Shown here: positions 16,331 through 25,553 of the stretch, piece after piece
How positions within the stretch are numbered: position 1 is the first letter of the stretch
How the letters are laid out: each line of letters begins with the position of its first letter
DNA from: Flavobacteriaceae bacterium
GTDB lineage: Bacteria > Bacteroidota > Bacteroidia > Flavobacteriales > Flavobacteriaceae
Assembly (NCBI GenBank): GCA_947453195.1
Contig: CANGFO010000015.1
Span: 1 to 51,603 of the forward strand
Direction: 5' to 3'
Length of the DNA stretch: 51,603 nucleotides
Notes under the pieces: generated by a model
What the model was told of the DNA's origin: nothing
Databases searched by the model: none
The model's input: only the letters and a program-made list of their open reading frames with translations
Made by a program: the position numbers and the translations under genes

Positions 16331-16398
16331 GAAGCTATTCCTGCTATTCGTTTCAATCTTTGCTTAAAAGCAAAGGATTTTCACTGCTATCAGGGCTA
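16331..16398 (-). repeat. structured intergenic element, well-preserved copy 2
   Basis: Read on the minus strand, the element starts TAGCCCTGATAGCAGTG, continues AAAATCC and ends ATAGCAGGAATAGCTTC. Its centre is a hairpin of perfect 8-bp arms (CTTTGCTT 16358-16365 and AAGCAAAG 16368-16375). Outer bases can also pair: AATC with GATT around the hairpin, and CCTG with CAGG further out. It fills most of the 124-nt gap between purE and the M3 peptidase gene and is antisense to both. The block order matches the copy at 275-353 in the opposite orientation. It could be a non-coding RNA, a transposed palindromic repeat or part of a 3' end; sequence alone does not decide. Confidence 0.6.
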
Positions 16399-16449
16399 AG
16401 ACTGCTCTTATTTTACAAACCTTAACACTAAAAATGCGCCTTTTTCAAA

Positions 16450-18474
16450 ATGAAAATCTTAACTACACCTTTTCAAACAAAACACAATACCGCACCTTTT
16501 TCACAAATAAAACTTGACGATTACTTACCTGCTTTTATTGAAAATATTGCTTCAGCAAGAGCAGAAATAGATGCAATTGCCACTAATCTTGAAGCACCAA
16601 CATTTGAAAATACAATTGTTGCATTGGACTTTTCGGGAGAACAATTGGATCGCTTATCTTCTATATTCTTCAATTTAAATTCGGCGGAAACTTGTGACGA
16701 AATGCAAAAAATCGCGCAAGAAGTATCTCCGTTATTAATCGAATTTAGTAACGACGTTGCTTTGAATGAAAATTTATTCAAGCGTGTAAAAGCCGTTTAC
16801 GATCAAAAACATTCGTTAACCTTAACACCAGAACAAACCACACTTTTAGATAAAAAATTCAAAGGTTTTTCTCGAAACGGGGCGCTACTGAATGAAGCAG
16901 ATAAATTAGTTTTAAGAGAAATAGACACCGAATTAGCCAAATTAAAACTGACATTTGGTGAAAATGTTTTGGCCGAAACCAACAACTACCAACTTCACAT
17001 AACCAATGAAACCGATTTAAAAGGTTTACCGGATGGAGCCAAAGAAATGGCGCGTTCATTAGCAAAATCTAAAGGATTAGAAGGTTGGGTTTTCACACTA
17101 GATTTTCCAAGTTATTTGCCATTTGTAACTTATGTTGAAAATCGTGAATTACGAAAAGAAATCGCTATAGCTGCCGGAAAAAAAGCATTTCAAGACAACG
17201 AATTCGATAACAAAGAAAACGTAAAAAGAATCGTTTCTTTACGCCACAAAAGAGCCAAATTATTAGGTTACGAATCGCATTCGCATTTTGTATTGGAAGA
17301 AAGAATGGCTCAAAATCCAGAAAAAGTAACAACTTTTTTAAATGATTTATTGGAAAAAGCCAAACCTGCAGCACAAAAAGAATTTGAACAATTAACAGCT
17401 TTCGCCAAAGAATTAGACGGCATTGAGCAACTTGAAAAATGGGATGGCGCCTATTATTCTGAGAAGTTAAAACAAAAATTATTCAGCTTAGATGACGAAT
17501 TACTTAAGCCTTATTTTCAATTAGAAAAGGTTTTAAATGGAGCGTTCATTATTGCAGAAAAGTTATTCGGAATTACCTTCAAAGAAGTTTTTGACATCGA
17601 CAAATACCACGAAGATGTACAAACATTTGAAGTATTGGATGAAAAAAATAATTTAGTTGCCCTATTCTACTCCGATTTTTTCCCAAGAAAAGGAAAACGT
17701 AATGGCGCTTGGATGACTTCGTATAAATCGCAAGCCATAAAAAATGAAACCAACGATCGACCACATGTTTCCATCGTTTGTAATTTCACCCCGCCTACCG
17801 AAACCAAGCCTTCCTTATTGACCTTTAATGAAGTCACTACATTGTTTCATGAATTTGGACACGCCTTACACGGAATGTTGGCTAATACTACTTATCCTAG
17901 TTTGTCGGGAACTTCGGTATATTGGGATTTTGTGGAGTTGCCAAGTCAGGTGATGGAAAATTGGTGCTATGAACCAGAAGCTTTGGCCCTATTTGCAAAT
18001 CATTATGAAACCGGAGAAATTATTCCGCAAGACTATGTAGAAAAAATCAAAGAAAGCGCCAGCTTTTTAGAAGGAATGGCTACTTTGCGTCAATTGAGTT
18101 TCGGAATTTTAGATATGGCTTTCCATGCAGTGAATCAAGAAATTACTAATGTAAAAGCATTTGAAAAAGCAGCAATGGATAATGCCGCATTATATCCTGA
18201 TGTAGCAGAAAATTGCATGAGCGTTTCCTTCTCCCATATTTTTCAAGGAGGCTATTCATCTGGATATTATAGTTATAAATGGGCAGAAGTTTTGGATGCC
18301 GATGCCTTTGCTTATTTCCAAGAAAAAGGAATTTTCAACAAAGAGGTGGCTACTAAATTCAAAGAAAATGTACTTTCTAAAGGCGGCACAGAGATGCCAA
18401 TGGAATTGTATAAAAAATTTAGAGGTCAGGAACCCAATGCCGATGCGTTATTGAAACGAGCAGGATTATTATAA
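16450..18474 (+). CDS. M3 family zinc oligopeptidase (peptidyl-dipeptidase Dcp / oligopeptidase A type)
   Basis: A 674-residue thimet-oligopeptidase family metallopeptidase. The zinc site is HEFGHALHG with H467, E468 and H471; the third ligand is E496 in WDFVELPSQ. No signal peptide is visible, so it is probably cytosolic and degrades short peptides. N-terminal FQTKHNTAPFSQI and the GGYSSGYYSYKWAEVLDADAF block near residue 600 are typical of Dcp and oligopeptidase A. The two cannot be separated with confidence by eye. It has a strong terminator 9 nt after the stop. Confidence 0.92.
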   Translation: MKILTTPFQTKHNTAPFSQIKLDDYLPAFIENIASARAEIDAIATNLEAPTFENTIVALDFSGEQLDRLSSIFFNLNSAETCDEMQKIAQEVSPLLIEFSNDVALNENLFKRVKAVYDQKHSLTLTPEQTTLLDKKFKGFSRNGALLNEADKLVLREIDTELAKLKLTFGENVLAETNNYQLHITNETDLKGLPDGAKEMARSLAKSKGLEGWVFTLDFPSYLPFVTYVENRELRKEIAIAAGKKAFQDNEFDNKENVKRIVSLRHKRAKLLGYESHSHFVLEERMAQNPEKVTTFLNDLLEKAKPAAQKEFEQLTAFAKELDGIEQLEKWDGAYYSEKLKQKLFSLDDELLKPYFQLEKVLNGAFIIAEKLFGITFKEVFDIDKYHEDVQTFEVLDEKNNLVALFYSDFFPRKGKRNGAWMTSYKSQAIKNETNDRPHVSIVCNFTPPTETKPSLLTFNEVTTLFHEFGHALHGMLANTTYPSLSGTSVYWDFVELPSQVMENWCYEPEALALFANHYETGEIIPQDYVEKIKESASFLEGMATLRQLSFGILDMAFHAVNQEITNVKAFEKAAMDNAALYPDVAENCMSVSFSHIFQGGYSSGYYSYKWAEVLDADAFAYFQEKGIFNKEVATKFKENVLSKGGTEMPMELYKKFRGQEPNADALLKRAGLL

Positions 18475-18482
18475 GATACCAG

Positions 18483-18507
18483 CCGAAGTTTTACTTCGGT
18501 TTTTTTA
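18483..18507 (+). terminator. terminator after M3 peptidase gene
   Basis: CCGAAG (18483-18488) pairs with CTTCGG (18494-18499), followed by eight bases of T-rich tract. The tract runs into the stop codon of the convergent membrane protein gene. Confidence 0.88.
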
Positions 18508-19278
18508 TTGCCAAATTAAAAGTAAAAACAACCAAAATATAGGCACACTTTCTACCCAAAAATTGGTGTAATATTTATTGCGTTGTTTCGAAGAAAAATG
18601 AATGAAAATGACCGTTACTAATCCAATATACACAGAAACTAGAGAACTATTGGTTTTCAAAAACTCCAAAATAAAAAATGGAATTATAAATAACATTCCA
18701 AGTAACTTGGTTTTATTAATGCCGAATTTTTGAGGCAATGTTTGTAACGAAATTGGATCCTGAAAACTATCCATTATTTCAAATGGAATTAACAAACAAG
18801 ACAACAATAAAAATCGTTGGATGCAATTTATCACTAAATCCATTTCGATGAATTTTGTATTGCTATAGGTAATAAATACCGTAATATAAGTAACTACAAG
18901 ACTTACAAAAAACAATTTTAGCCATCCGAATTTTCTAATAAACGGATAAATTAATACCAATATTCCTGATACAAACAAATACATCTGGATGGTATTTGGA
19001 AGATTTATATATTGATAAATCAATCCGAAAAGCGAAAAAATAGAAACTGTAAGAATGGAATAATATTTAGTCGAATGGTAATTTCCTTTCCAAAAAACCT
19101 CCAAATATTTTAGAAAATTATAACCCAAAATTGTGGCAAAAAATATAAAAACAGCTAAAGAAGGAATCGGATTACTCTTTGTACTGATTTCTGTAATTTT
19201 AACCAAACAAAAAACGGCAAAGCCAACATGAATAGATGATTGAATGTAAAAATCGAGAAGTCGTTGCAGAAATTTCAT
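18505..19278 (-). CDS. UbiA-like polytopic membrane protein, probably degenerate prenyltransferase family
   Basis: A 257-residue protein with about eight hydrophobic helices and no signal peptide. The segment IPFEIMDSFQDPISLQTLPQKFGINKTKLLG (about 166-196) has the layout of the second aspartate-rich region of UbiA prenyltransferases (D-x3-D, then LP--GI-K). The first region, normally ND--D---D, appears lost: the equivalent stretch reads GYNFLKYLEVFW. It may therefore bind an isoprenoid without catalysing transfer, or the resemblance may be structural only. It is divergent from gcvP. A TATTTTTG box on the minus strand (19290-19283) ends 4 nt before the ATG, predicting an almost leaderless mRNA. 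Confidence 0.65.
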   Translation of the reverse strand: MKFLQRLLDFYIQSSIHVGFAVFCLVKITEISTKSNPIPSLAVFIFFATILGYNFLKYLEVFWKGNYHSTKYYSILTVSIFSLFGLIYQYINLPNTIQMYLFVSGILVLIYPFIRKFGWLKLFFVSLVVTYITVFITYSNTKFIEMDLVINCIQRFLLLSCLLIPFEIMDSFQDPISLQTLPQKFGINKTKLLGMLFIIPFFILEFLKTNSSLVSVYIGLVTVIFIHFSSKQRNKYYTNFWVESVPIFWLFLLLIWQ

Positions 19279-19376
19279 TTCACAAAAATAAACAATCTGT
19301 TAATAAGACCCCTTTTTGGTTGAAAAATTCTCAAAATATTACAACTTGTTTAATGAAAAAATAGAAGTTTAATAAT

Positions 19377-19384
19377 TACTTTTG
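19377..19384 (+). promoter_or_regulatory. possible -7 box of gcvP
   Basis: TACTTTTG matches TAnnTTTG. Transcription from about 19388 would place the 8-bp inverted repeat 19396-19416 at the very 5' end of a leader of about 65 nt. No TTG lies at the standard distance. Confidence 0.45.
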
Positions 19385-19395
19385 TTTGCTCAAAT

Positions 19396-19416
19396 AAGAA
19401 CTATTTTTTAGTTCTT
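19396..19416. promoter_or_regulatory. inverted repeat in gcvP leader
   Basis: AAGAACTA (19396-19403) and TAGTTCTT (19409-19416) are perfect 8-bp arms around TTTTT. The position just after the predicted start allows either a 5' RNA hairpin or a repressor site. It does not look like a terminator, because no T run follows the second arm. Confidence 0.5.
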
Positions 19417-19452
19417 TCAACACAACAAAAAACTTACCTTTATTTCTAATAA

Positions 19453-22296
19453 ATGAAAACAGACGCATTTGCTTTACGCCACATAGGTCCTCGTGAAAGT
19501 GACCTACAACACATGTTTAAAACCATTGGGGTAGAAAACTTAGATCAATTAATTTCAGAAACAGTTCCAAACAACATTCGTTTGAAAAAGGAATTGGATT
19601 TGGATGCTCCAATGACAGAATATGAATATTTAAGTCACATTCAGGAATTAGGAAAAAAGAATAAAGTTTACAAATCGTATATCGGTTTAGGATACCATCC
19701 AACTATTGTTCCGGCTGTTATTCAGAGAAATATTTTTGAAAATCCGGGTTGGTATACTGCTTATACTCCGTATCAAGCAGAAATTGCACAAGGAAGATTG
19801 GAAGCAATTTTAAACTACCAAACTACGATCATTGAACTAACCGGAATGGAAATTGCCAATGCTTCGTTATTAGATGAAGGAACTTCTGCTGCAGAAGCTA
19901 TGGCGCTTTTATTTGATGTTAGAACTAGAGATCAAAAGAAAAACAATGTGGTTAAATTTTTCGTTTCGGAAGAGGTATTGCCACAAACCATATCGGTATT
20001 GCAAACGCGATCTACTCCAAAAGGAATCGAATTAGTAATTGGAAATCACGAAACTTTCGATTTTTCTGACGAATTCTTTGGAGCAATTTTACAATATCCC
20101 GGAAAATACGGACAAGTACATGATTATGCTGGATTTATTACAAAAGCACATGCTGCAGAAATAAAAGTAGCCGTTGCTGCCGATATTTTATCCTTAGTTA
20201 CCTTAACTCCTCCAGGAGAAATGGGTGCTGATGTAGTAGTTGGAACATCGCAACGCTTCGGTATTCCGATGGGTTATGGAGGCCCTCACGCTGCATATTT
20301 TGCTACCAGAGAAGAATACAAACGTTCTATGCCAGGAAGAATCATTGGGGTTACCATTGATGCAAATGGAAATCGTGCCTTGAGAATGGCATTAGGAACT
20401 AGAGAACAACACATAAAAAGAGAAAAAGCAACTTCTAACATTTGTACTGCACAAGTTTTATTGGCTGTAATGGCAGGAATGTATGCTGTTTATCACGGTC
20501 CTAAAGGATTGAGATATATTGCAAATAAAGTTCATGCTTCGGCAATGACTTTGGCAGATGCCTTAAATAAATTAGGGGTTTATCAAACCAATACTTCTTT
20601 CTTTGACACCATTTTGGTAAAAGCAGATGCTGAAAAAGTAAAAGCGAGTGCTGAAAAACACGAAGTAAATTTCTTTTATGTTGATAGCGAAACGATTTCA
20701 ATTTCTTTAAATGAAACTACTTCTTTAATAGACTTAAATCAAATTGTTTCTGTATTTGCGGAAGCAGTAAATAAAGAAAATTTTACCATTAGTGAATTAA
20801 CTAATACGACTAACTATCCGGCTTCTTTAAATAGAACTTCTACTTTTTTAACGCATGATGTTTTCAATAATCATCATTCTGAATCGCAATTAATGCGCTA
20901 CATTAAAAAATTAGAACGCAAAGATTTATCATTAAATCATTCGATGATTTCTTTGGGATCTTGTACAATGAAGTTAAATGCAGCTGCTGAAATGTTGCCG
21001 TTATCAATGGCAAATTGGAACAGCATTCACCCATTTGCTCCAATTGAACAAGCAAAAGGATACCAAATCATGCTTAAAAAATTAGAACACCAATTGAATG
21101 TGGTTACTGGTTTTGCAGGAACTACTTTGCAACCGAACTCGGGTGCACAAGGAGAATATGCAGGTTTGATGGCTATTAGAGCCTATCATTTATCAAGAGG
21201 TGATCACCACAGAAATATTTGCTTAATTCCTTCATCGGCACACGGAACCAATCCGGCTTCGGCTGCTATGGCAGGAATGGAAATTATCGTTACTAAAACA
21301 ACTCCAGAAGGAAATATTGACGTAGAAGATTTAAGAGCTAGAGCTATTGAGCATAAAGACAATTTATCCTGCTTGATGGTTACCTACCCTTCTACTCACG
21401 GAGTTTTTGAAAGTACCATTATTGAAATTACGGATCTTATTCATGAAAATGGAGGTTTAGTTTATATGGATGGAGCCAACATGAATGCTCAAGTTGGATT
21501 AACAAATCCGGCTACAATTGGCGCAGACGTTTGTCACTTGAATTTACATAAAACCTTTGCAATTCCTCACGGTGGTGGAGGTCCTGGAGTGGGTCCTATT
21601 TGTGTAAACGAAAAATTAGTTCCGTTTTTACCAACCAACCCTATCATTCCTACAGGTGGAAACCAAGCAATTACAGCTATTTCTGCAGCGCCATTTGGAT
21701 CGGCATTAGTTTGTTTAATTTCTTATGGATACATTTCGATGTTAGGATCTGAAGGATTAACCAATGCTACTAAATATGCAATTCTAAATGCCAATTATAT
21801 GAAAGCGCGTTTAGAGGATCATTACCCGGTATTGTATTCTGGAGAAATGGGAAGAGCGGCTCACGAAATGATTTTAGATTGCCGTGCTTTCAAACAACAA
21901 GGTGTGGAAGTTACCGATATTGCAAAACGTTTAATGGATTATGGTTTCCACGCACCAACGGTTTCATTCCCGGTTGCTGGCACTTTAATGATTGAACCTA
22001 CAGAAAGTGAAGATGTAGCCGAATTGGATCGTTTTTGCGATGCCATGATTTCTATCAGAAAAGAAATTGAAAAAGCCGCTGCAGAAGACCACAATACGGT
22101 TTTACATAATGCACCACATACATTAGCAATGCTAACTGCGGATACTTGGGAATTTCCTTACACTCGCGAACAAGCAGCATTTCCATTGGAGTACATCGCA
22201 GATAATAAATTTTGGCCAAGTGTGCGTCGTGTAGATGATGCTTACGGAGATCGAAATTTAGTTTGCAGTTGTGCTCCAATCGAAGCATACATGTAA
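19453..22296 (+). CDS. gcvP: glycine dehydrogenase (decarboxylating), P-protein of glycine cleavage
   Basis: A 947-residue PLP enzyme of the fused (alpha plus beta) form. It decarboxylates glycine and passes the aminomethyl group to lipoylated H-protein. The PLP lysine is K700 in [16 protein letters not shown], followed by the glycine-rich loop of the family. [10 protein letters not shown] at the N-terminus and [14 protein letters not shown] near residue 505 are conserved blocks of the two halves. Length is normal. The partners gcvT and gcvH are not in this window, so the system is split on this chromosome. I found no glycine riboswitch in the leader. Confidence 0.97.
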   Translation: MKTDAFALRHIGPRESDLQHMFKTIGVENLDQLISETVPNNIRLKKELDLDAPMTEYEYLSHIQELGKKNKVYKSYIGLGYHPTIVPAVIQRNIFENPGWYTAYTPYQAEIAQGRLEAILNYQTTIIELTGMEIANASLLDEGTSAAEAMALLFDVRTRDQKKNNVVKFFVSEEVLPQTISVLQTRSTPKGIELVIGNHETFDFSDEFFGAILQYPGKYGQVHDYAGFITKAHAAEIKVAVAADILSLVTLTPPGEMGADVVVGTSQRFGIPMGYGGPHAAYFATREEYKRSMPGRIIGVTIDANGNRALRMALGTREQHIKREKATSNICTAQVLLAVMAGMYAVYHGPKGLRYIANKVHASAMTLADALNKLGVYQTNTSFFDTILVKADAEKVKASAEKHEVNFFYVDSETISISLNETTSLIDLNQIVSVFAEAVNKENFTISELTNTTNYPASLNRTSTFLTHDVFNNHHSESQLMRYIKKLERKDLSLNHSMISLGSCTMKLNAAAEMLPLSMANWNSIHPFAPIEQAKGYQIMLKKLEHQLNVVTGFAGTTLQPNSGAQGEYAGLMAIRAYHLSRGDHHRNICLIPSSAHGTNPASAAMAGMEIIVTKTTPEGNIDVEDLRARAIEHKDNLSCLMVTYPSTHGVFESTIIEITDLIHENGGLVYMDGANMNAQVGLTNPATIGADVCHLNLHKTFAIPHGGGGPGVGPICVNEKLVPFLPTNPIIPTGGNQAITAISAAPFGSALVCLISYGYISMLGSEGLTNATKYAILNANYMKARLEDHYPVLYSGEMGRAAHEMILDCRAFKQQGVEVTDIAKRLMDYGFHAPTVSFPVAGTLMIEPTESEDVAELDRFCDAMISIRKEIEKAAAEDHNTVLHNAPHTLAMLTADTWEFPYTREQAAFPLEYIADNKFWPSVRRVDDAYGDRNLVCSCAPIEAYM

Positions 22297-22311
22297 AAAA
22301 GCACGAAGAAT

Positions 22312-22343
22312 AAAAAAGGTTTCAATTAATTGAAACCTTTTTT
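22312..22343 (+). terminator. terminator after gcvP (perfect 32-bp palindrome)
   Basis: AAAAAAGGTTTCAATT is followed directly by its exact reverse complement, giving a long hairpin ending in TTTTTT. It lies 15 nt after the gcvP stop. Confidence 0.88.
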
Positions 22344-22409
22344 ATTAAACATGATATTAATCAAGATTACACTTTTATAAAAAAGTAATTTTGTATAAAT
22401 TTTATTTTT

Positions 22410-22796
22410 ATGAACGACATTCAAAACCAAGACGATTTATATATTGTTGTAGATGAGTTTTACAAAAAACTCTTAGCCGATGAAGCGATCAGTTATATTT
22501 TTACCGATGTTGTAAAAATTAAACTAGAAGAACATTTACCAATTTTAGTCAGTTTTTGGTCGCAATCCATACTTGGAACGGGCGGGTATTATAATAACTT
22601 AACCCAAATTCATTTGGATGTGAATGCTAAATCTTATTTATCAAAAGAACTATTTGAAATTTGGTTGCACCATTTTGAAAATGCCATAGACGAAAATTAT
22701 CAAGGGATTAATTGCGAACGCATGAAAAACCAAGCACACAATTTATCGACCATTATGCAAATTAAGATTGCTAAAGAAAAAGAAGAAAAATTATAA
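22410..22796 (+). CDS. group 3 truncated hemoglobin
   Basis: A 128-residue small globin. The layout fits group III truncated hemoglobins: an N-terminal VDEFYKKLLADEAISYIFTDV helix pair, the W of SFWSQSILG, and the IHLDVNAKSYLSKELFEIWLHHF segment holding the probable heme-ligand histidine. Group 3 proteins bind heme and are linked to oxygen or nitric oxide handling, but their roles vary. A TAATTTTG box at 22386-22393 would start transcription about 13 nt upstream. It is separated from gcvP by a terminator, so the two are not an operon. Confidence 0.82.
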   Translation: MNDIQNQDDLYIVVDEFYKKLLADEAISYIFTDVVKIKLEEHLPILVSFWSQSILGTGGYYNNLTQIHLDVNAKSYLSKELFEIWLHHFENAIDENYQGINCERMKNQAHNLSTIMQIKIAKEKEEKL

Positions 22797-22910
22797 TATT
22801 AGTAATTAAGCAACTAATTATTAAATAATTGATAATAATTTATAGTTTTTAAAATTCTACAGAAATGATTAAAATAAAATTAATAAATTCGTTATCATAA
22901 TTTTATTAAA

Positions 22911-23969
22911 ATGAATATAAAAATAACTGGTTCTGGAAGTTATATTCCAACTGTAACAGTAAAAAACAAAGACTTTTCAAATCATGTTTTCTTAAACGAA
23001 GATGGTTCAAATTTTGCATTACCAAATGATGTTATTACTGAAAAGTTTTACGGAATTACGGGAATTCAAGAGCGAAAATATGTAACAGACGAATTAACCA
23101 CTTCTGACATCGCTTTTATTGCTGCAGAAAAAGCTATAAAAGATGCTAAAATAGATCCAGAAACATTAGATTATATCATTTTTGCTCATAATTTTGGAAA
23201 TGTAAAAAAAGGAACAATCCAAACAGATTTACTTCCAAGTTTAGCAAGTAGAGTTAAGCATAATTTACGAATTAAAAATCCAAAATGTGTTGCTTACGAC
23301 ATGCTTTTTGGTTGCCCAGGCTGGGTAGAAGGCGTTATTCAAGCGCAAGCCTATATAAAAGCTGGAATGGCCAAAAAATGTTTGGTAATTGGAGCTGAAA
23401 CACTTTCTCGAGTTGTGGATCCGCACGATAGAGATTCAATGATTTATGCCGATGGCGCTGGCGCTACAATTATTGAAGCTACCAATGAAGCAGGTGGAAT
23501 ATTAGCTCATGAAACGGCTACCTACACCTATGATGAAGCACATTTTTTATTTTTCGGAAAATCATTCAACCAGGAGCACGATCCTAATGTGCGTTACATC
23601 AAAATGCACGGCCGAAAGATTTATGAATTTGCACTTTCTAATGTTCCAAAAGCGATGAAAGAATGCTTAGACAAAAGTGGGGTTGACATCAGTCAGTTGA
23701 AAAAAATCTTGATTCACCAAGCCAATGAAAAAATGGATGAGGCTATAATTCAAAGGTTTTATAAACTTTATGATAAGCAAATGCCCGATGGAATTATGCC
23801 GATGAGTATTCATGAGTTAGGAAACTCTAGTGTAGCAACGGTTCCCACACTATATGATTTACTGATTAAAGGAAAAATCAAAGATCAAAGTATTAACAAA
23901 GGAGATGTTATTCTATTTGCTTCAGTTGGATCCGGCATGAACATCAATGCCATCGTTTACAAAATGTAA
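22911..23969 (+). CDS. 3-oxoacyl-ACP synthase III family protein (FabH-like)
   Basis: A 352-residue thiolase-fold ketosynthase. The catalytic triad is intact: C135 in FGCPGWVEG, H269 in ILIHQANEKM and N305 in LGNSSVATVPT. FabH starts fatty acid synthesis by condensing acetyl-CoA with malonyl-ACP. However, this sequence departs from housekeeping FabH: it is longer (352 versus about 320), lacks the usual RIETRPR-type start and has a long IYADGAGATIIEATNEAGG block. It may serve a secondary lipid or polyketide pathway. It precedes a methyltransferase, a glycosyltransferase and Mla genes on the same strand. Confidence 0.88.
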   Translation: MNIKITGSGSYIPTVTVKNKDFSNHVFLNEDGSNFALPNDVITEKFYGITGIQERKYVTDELTTSDIAFIAAEKAIKDAKIDPETLDYIIFAHNFGNVKKGTIQTDLLPSLASRVKHNLRIKNPKCVAYDMLFGCPGWVEGVIQAQAYIKAGMAKKCLVIGAETLSRVVDPHDRDSMIYADGAGATIIEATNEAGGILAHETATYTYDEAHFLFFGKSFNQEHDPNVRYIKMHGRKIYEFALSNVPKAMKECLDKSGVDISQLKKILIHQANEKMDEAIIQRFYKLYDKQMPDGIMPMSIHELGNSSVATVPTLYDLLIKGKIKDQSINKGDVILFASVGSGMNINAIVYKM

Positions 23970-24078
23970 AGCAAGAAATGTGGTTATTGTTTACTTTTTA
24001 AAGTCTAAAGTTTCAGGTTAAATTACTAAATTTACAGCCTGTTTTCAAATGAAACAATAAACTTGAAACAAACTAATA

Positions 24079-24603
24079 ATGTACGAAAAAACTTTCCCTA
24101 ATAAACGCTTTAAGCATACCTTAGAATTTTTACAAAAACACGTAGCTACCTCCGAAACTATTTTTGATTTGGGTGTACCCAATCCATTTTCGAAAATAAT
24201 GACAGGAAATGGCTATACCGTTATAAATACTACGGGTGAAGATTTAGACAATGATGTAACTGCTTTACAAAATCAAGATTATACTGTATTTACTGCATTT
24301 GAAATATTCGAACATTTATTAAATCCGTATACCATTTTACAAAATGTAAAATGTGATAAATTACTAATATCCATTCCGTTGCGCTTATGGTTTTCACCTG
24401 CTTACAGAAGTAAAACCGACATGTGGGACAGACATTACCACGAATTTGAAGATTGGCAATTGGATTGGCTTTTAGAAAAAACAGGATGGAAAATCACCGC
24501 TAGAGAAAAATTTACACACCCAGTAAAAAAGTTTGGTTTCCGACCATTGTTACGCTATTTCACTCCCAGATATTACATCGTTTACGCTGAAAAAGTAAAA
24601 TAA
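24079..24603 (+). CDS. class I SAM-dependent methyltransferase-like protein
   Basis: A 174-residue protein with a reduced class I methyltransferase fold. The glycine-poor motif I is IFDLGVPNPFSKIM (28-41), and TVFTAFEIFEHLLNPYTIL (74-92) is the motif that carries the EHL found in many type 11/12 methyltransferases. DMWDRHYHEFEDWQLDWLLEKTGW is typical of those acting on glycans or lipids. Motif I lacks the usual GxGxG, so cofactor binding is uncertain. Its stop at 24603 is directly followed by the ATG of the glycosyltransferase gene, so the two are translationally coupled. Confidence 0.75.
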   Translation: MYEKTFPNKRFKHTLEFLQKHVATSETIFDLGVPNPFSKIMTGNGYTVINTTGEDLDNDVTALQNQDYTVFTAFEIFEHLLNPYTILQNVKCDKLLISIPLRLWFSPAYRSKTDMWDRHYHEFEDWQLDWLLEKTGWKITAREKFTHPVKKFGFRPLLRYFTPRYYIVYAEKVK

Positions 24604-25452
24604 ATGAGATATTACATCGTAATCCCTTCGCATAACGAAGAAGCATTTATTGCCTTAACCTTACAATCTCTAGTAGAACAAACCGTTTTACCCTCTAACA
24701 TTGTAGTGGTTAATGATAATTCAACAGACAACACCGCAGCTATCGTTTTAGAATTTGCTTCAAAATTTCCATTTATCACATTAGTAAATAAAACTTCCGA
24801 CGCGATTCATTTACCTGGAAGCAAGGTGATCCAAGCTTTTCAGGCAGGATTTGAAACTTTAGATGAAAATTATGATTTGATTGTAAAGGCAGATGCCGAT
24901 TTAATATTTCCAAATAATTATTTTGAAAACATTATTACTCATTTTCAATCGGATGCCAAAATTGGTATGGCGGGTGGATTTGCTTACATTGAAAAAAATG
25001 GCGAATTCATTCTTGAAAACCTTACCGATAAAGACCATATTAGAGGCGCTTTCAAAGCGTATAGAAAAGCAACTTTTAAACAAATTGGCGGGCTTCGACC
25101 TGCTATGGGGTGGGATACCGTTGACGAATTACTTTGTAAGTTTTACAATTGGAAAGTAGTTACCGACATAACTTTAAAAGTAAAACACTTAAAACCAACT
25201 GGAGCAAACTATAACAAAACAGCGCGATTTAAACAAGGGGAAGCCTTTTATACTTTAGGGTATGGGTTTTGGATCACGGCTATTGCTTCGGCAAAATTAG
25301 CCCTGATGAAGAAAAAACCGTTGTTGTTTTTAGATTACATACAAGGATTTTGGATGGCTAAGAAAAACAATAAAACCATGTTAGTCACAACCGAACAAGC
25401 GAATTTCATTCGTAACTATCGCTTAAAAAAAATTAAGGAAAAATTGTTTTAA
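24604..25452 (+). CDS. family 2 glycosyltransferase
   Basis: A 282-residue GT-A fold transferase. It starts YYIVIPSHNEEAFIALTLQSLVEQT, the classical GT2 nucleotide-sugar region, followed by VVNDNSTDNT (35-44). The metal-binding DxD-type motif is KADADLIF (about 96-103). No transmembrane helix is evident, so it acts at the cytoplasmic face of the membrane. It immediately follows the methyltransferase gene, with no gap, suggesting modification of the same product. Donor and acceptor are unknown. Confidence 0.87.
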   Translation: MRYYIVIPSHNEEAFIALTLQSLVEQTVLPSNIVVVNDNSTDNTAAIVLEFASKFPFITLVNKTSDAIHLPGSKVIQAFQAGFETLDENYDLIVKADADLIFPNNYFENIITHFQSDAKIGMAGGFAYIEKNGEFILENLTDKDHIRGAFKAYRKATFKQIGGLRPAMGWDTVDELLCKFYNWKVVTDITLKVKHLKPTGANYNKTARFKQGEAFYTLGYGFWITAIASAKLALMKKKPLLFLDYIQGFWMAKKNNKTMLVTTEQANFIRNYRLKKIKEKLF

Positions 25453-25553
25453 AAAACATTGATTTGAATTTAAACAAAGCTCCAAATTCCAACAAAATAT
25501 AGTATTTTTACATTCTTGAATTCTCTATTGAATATTTAATTGAACGAAAATAA

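Noticed and set aside
19279..19452. Glycine riboswitch upstream of gcvP
   Set aside because: The leader is AT-rich and lacks the conserved GGAGAG-type and paired aptamer blocks; only a short inverted repeat is present.
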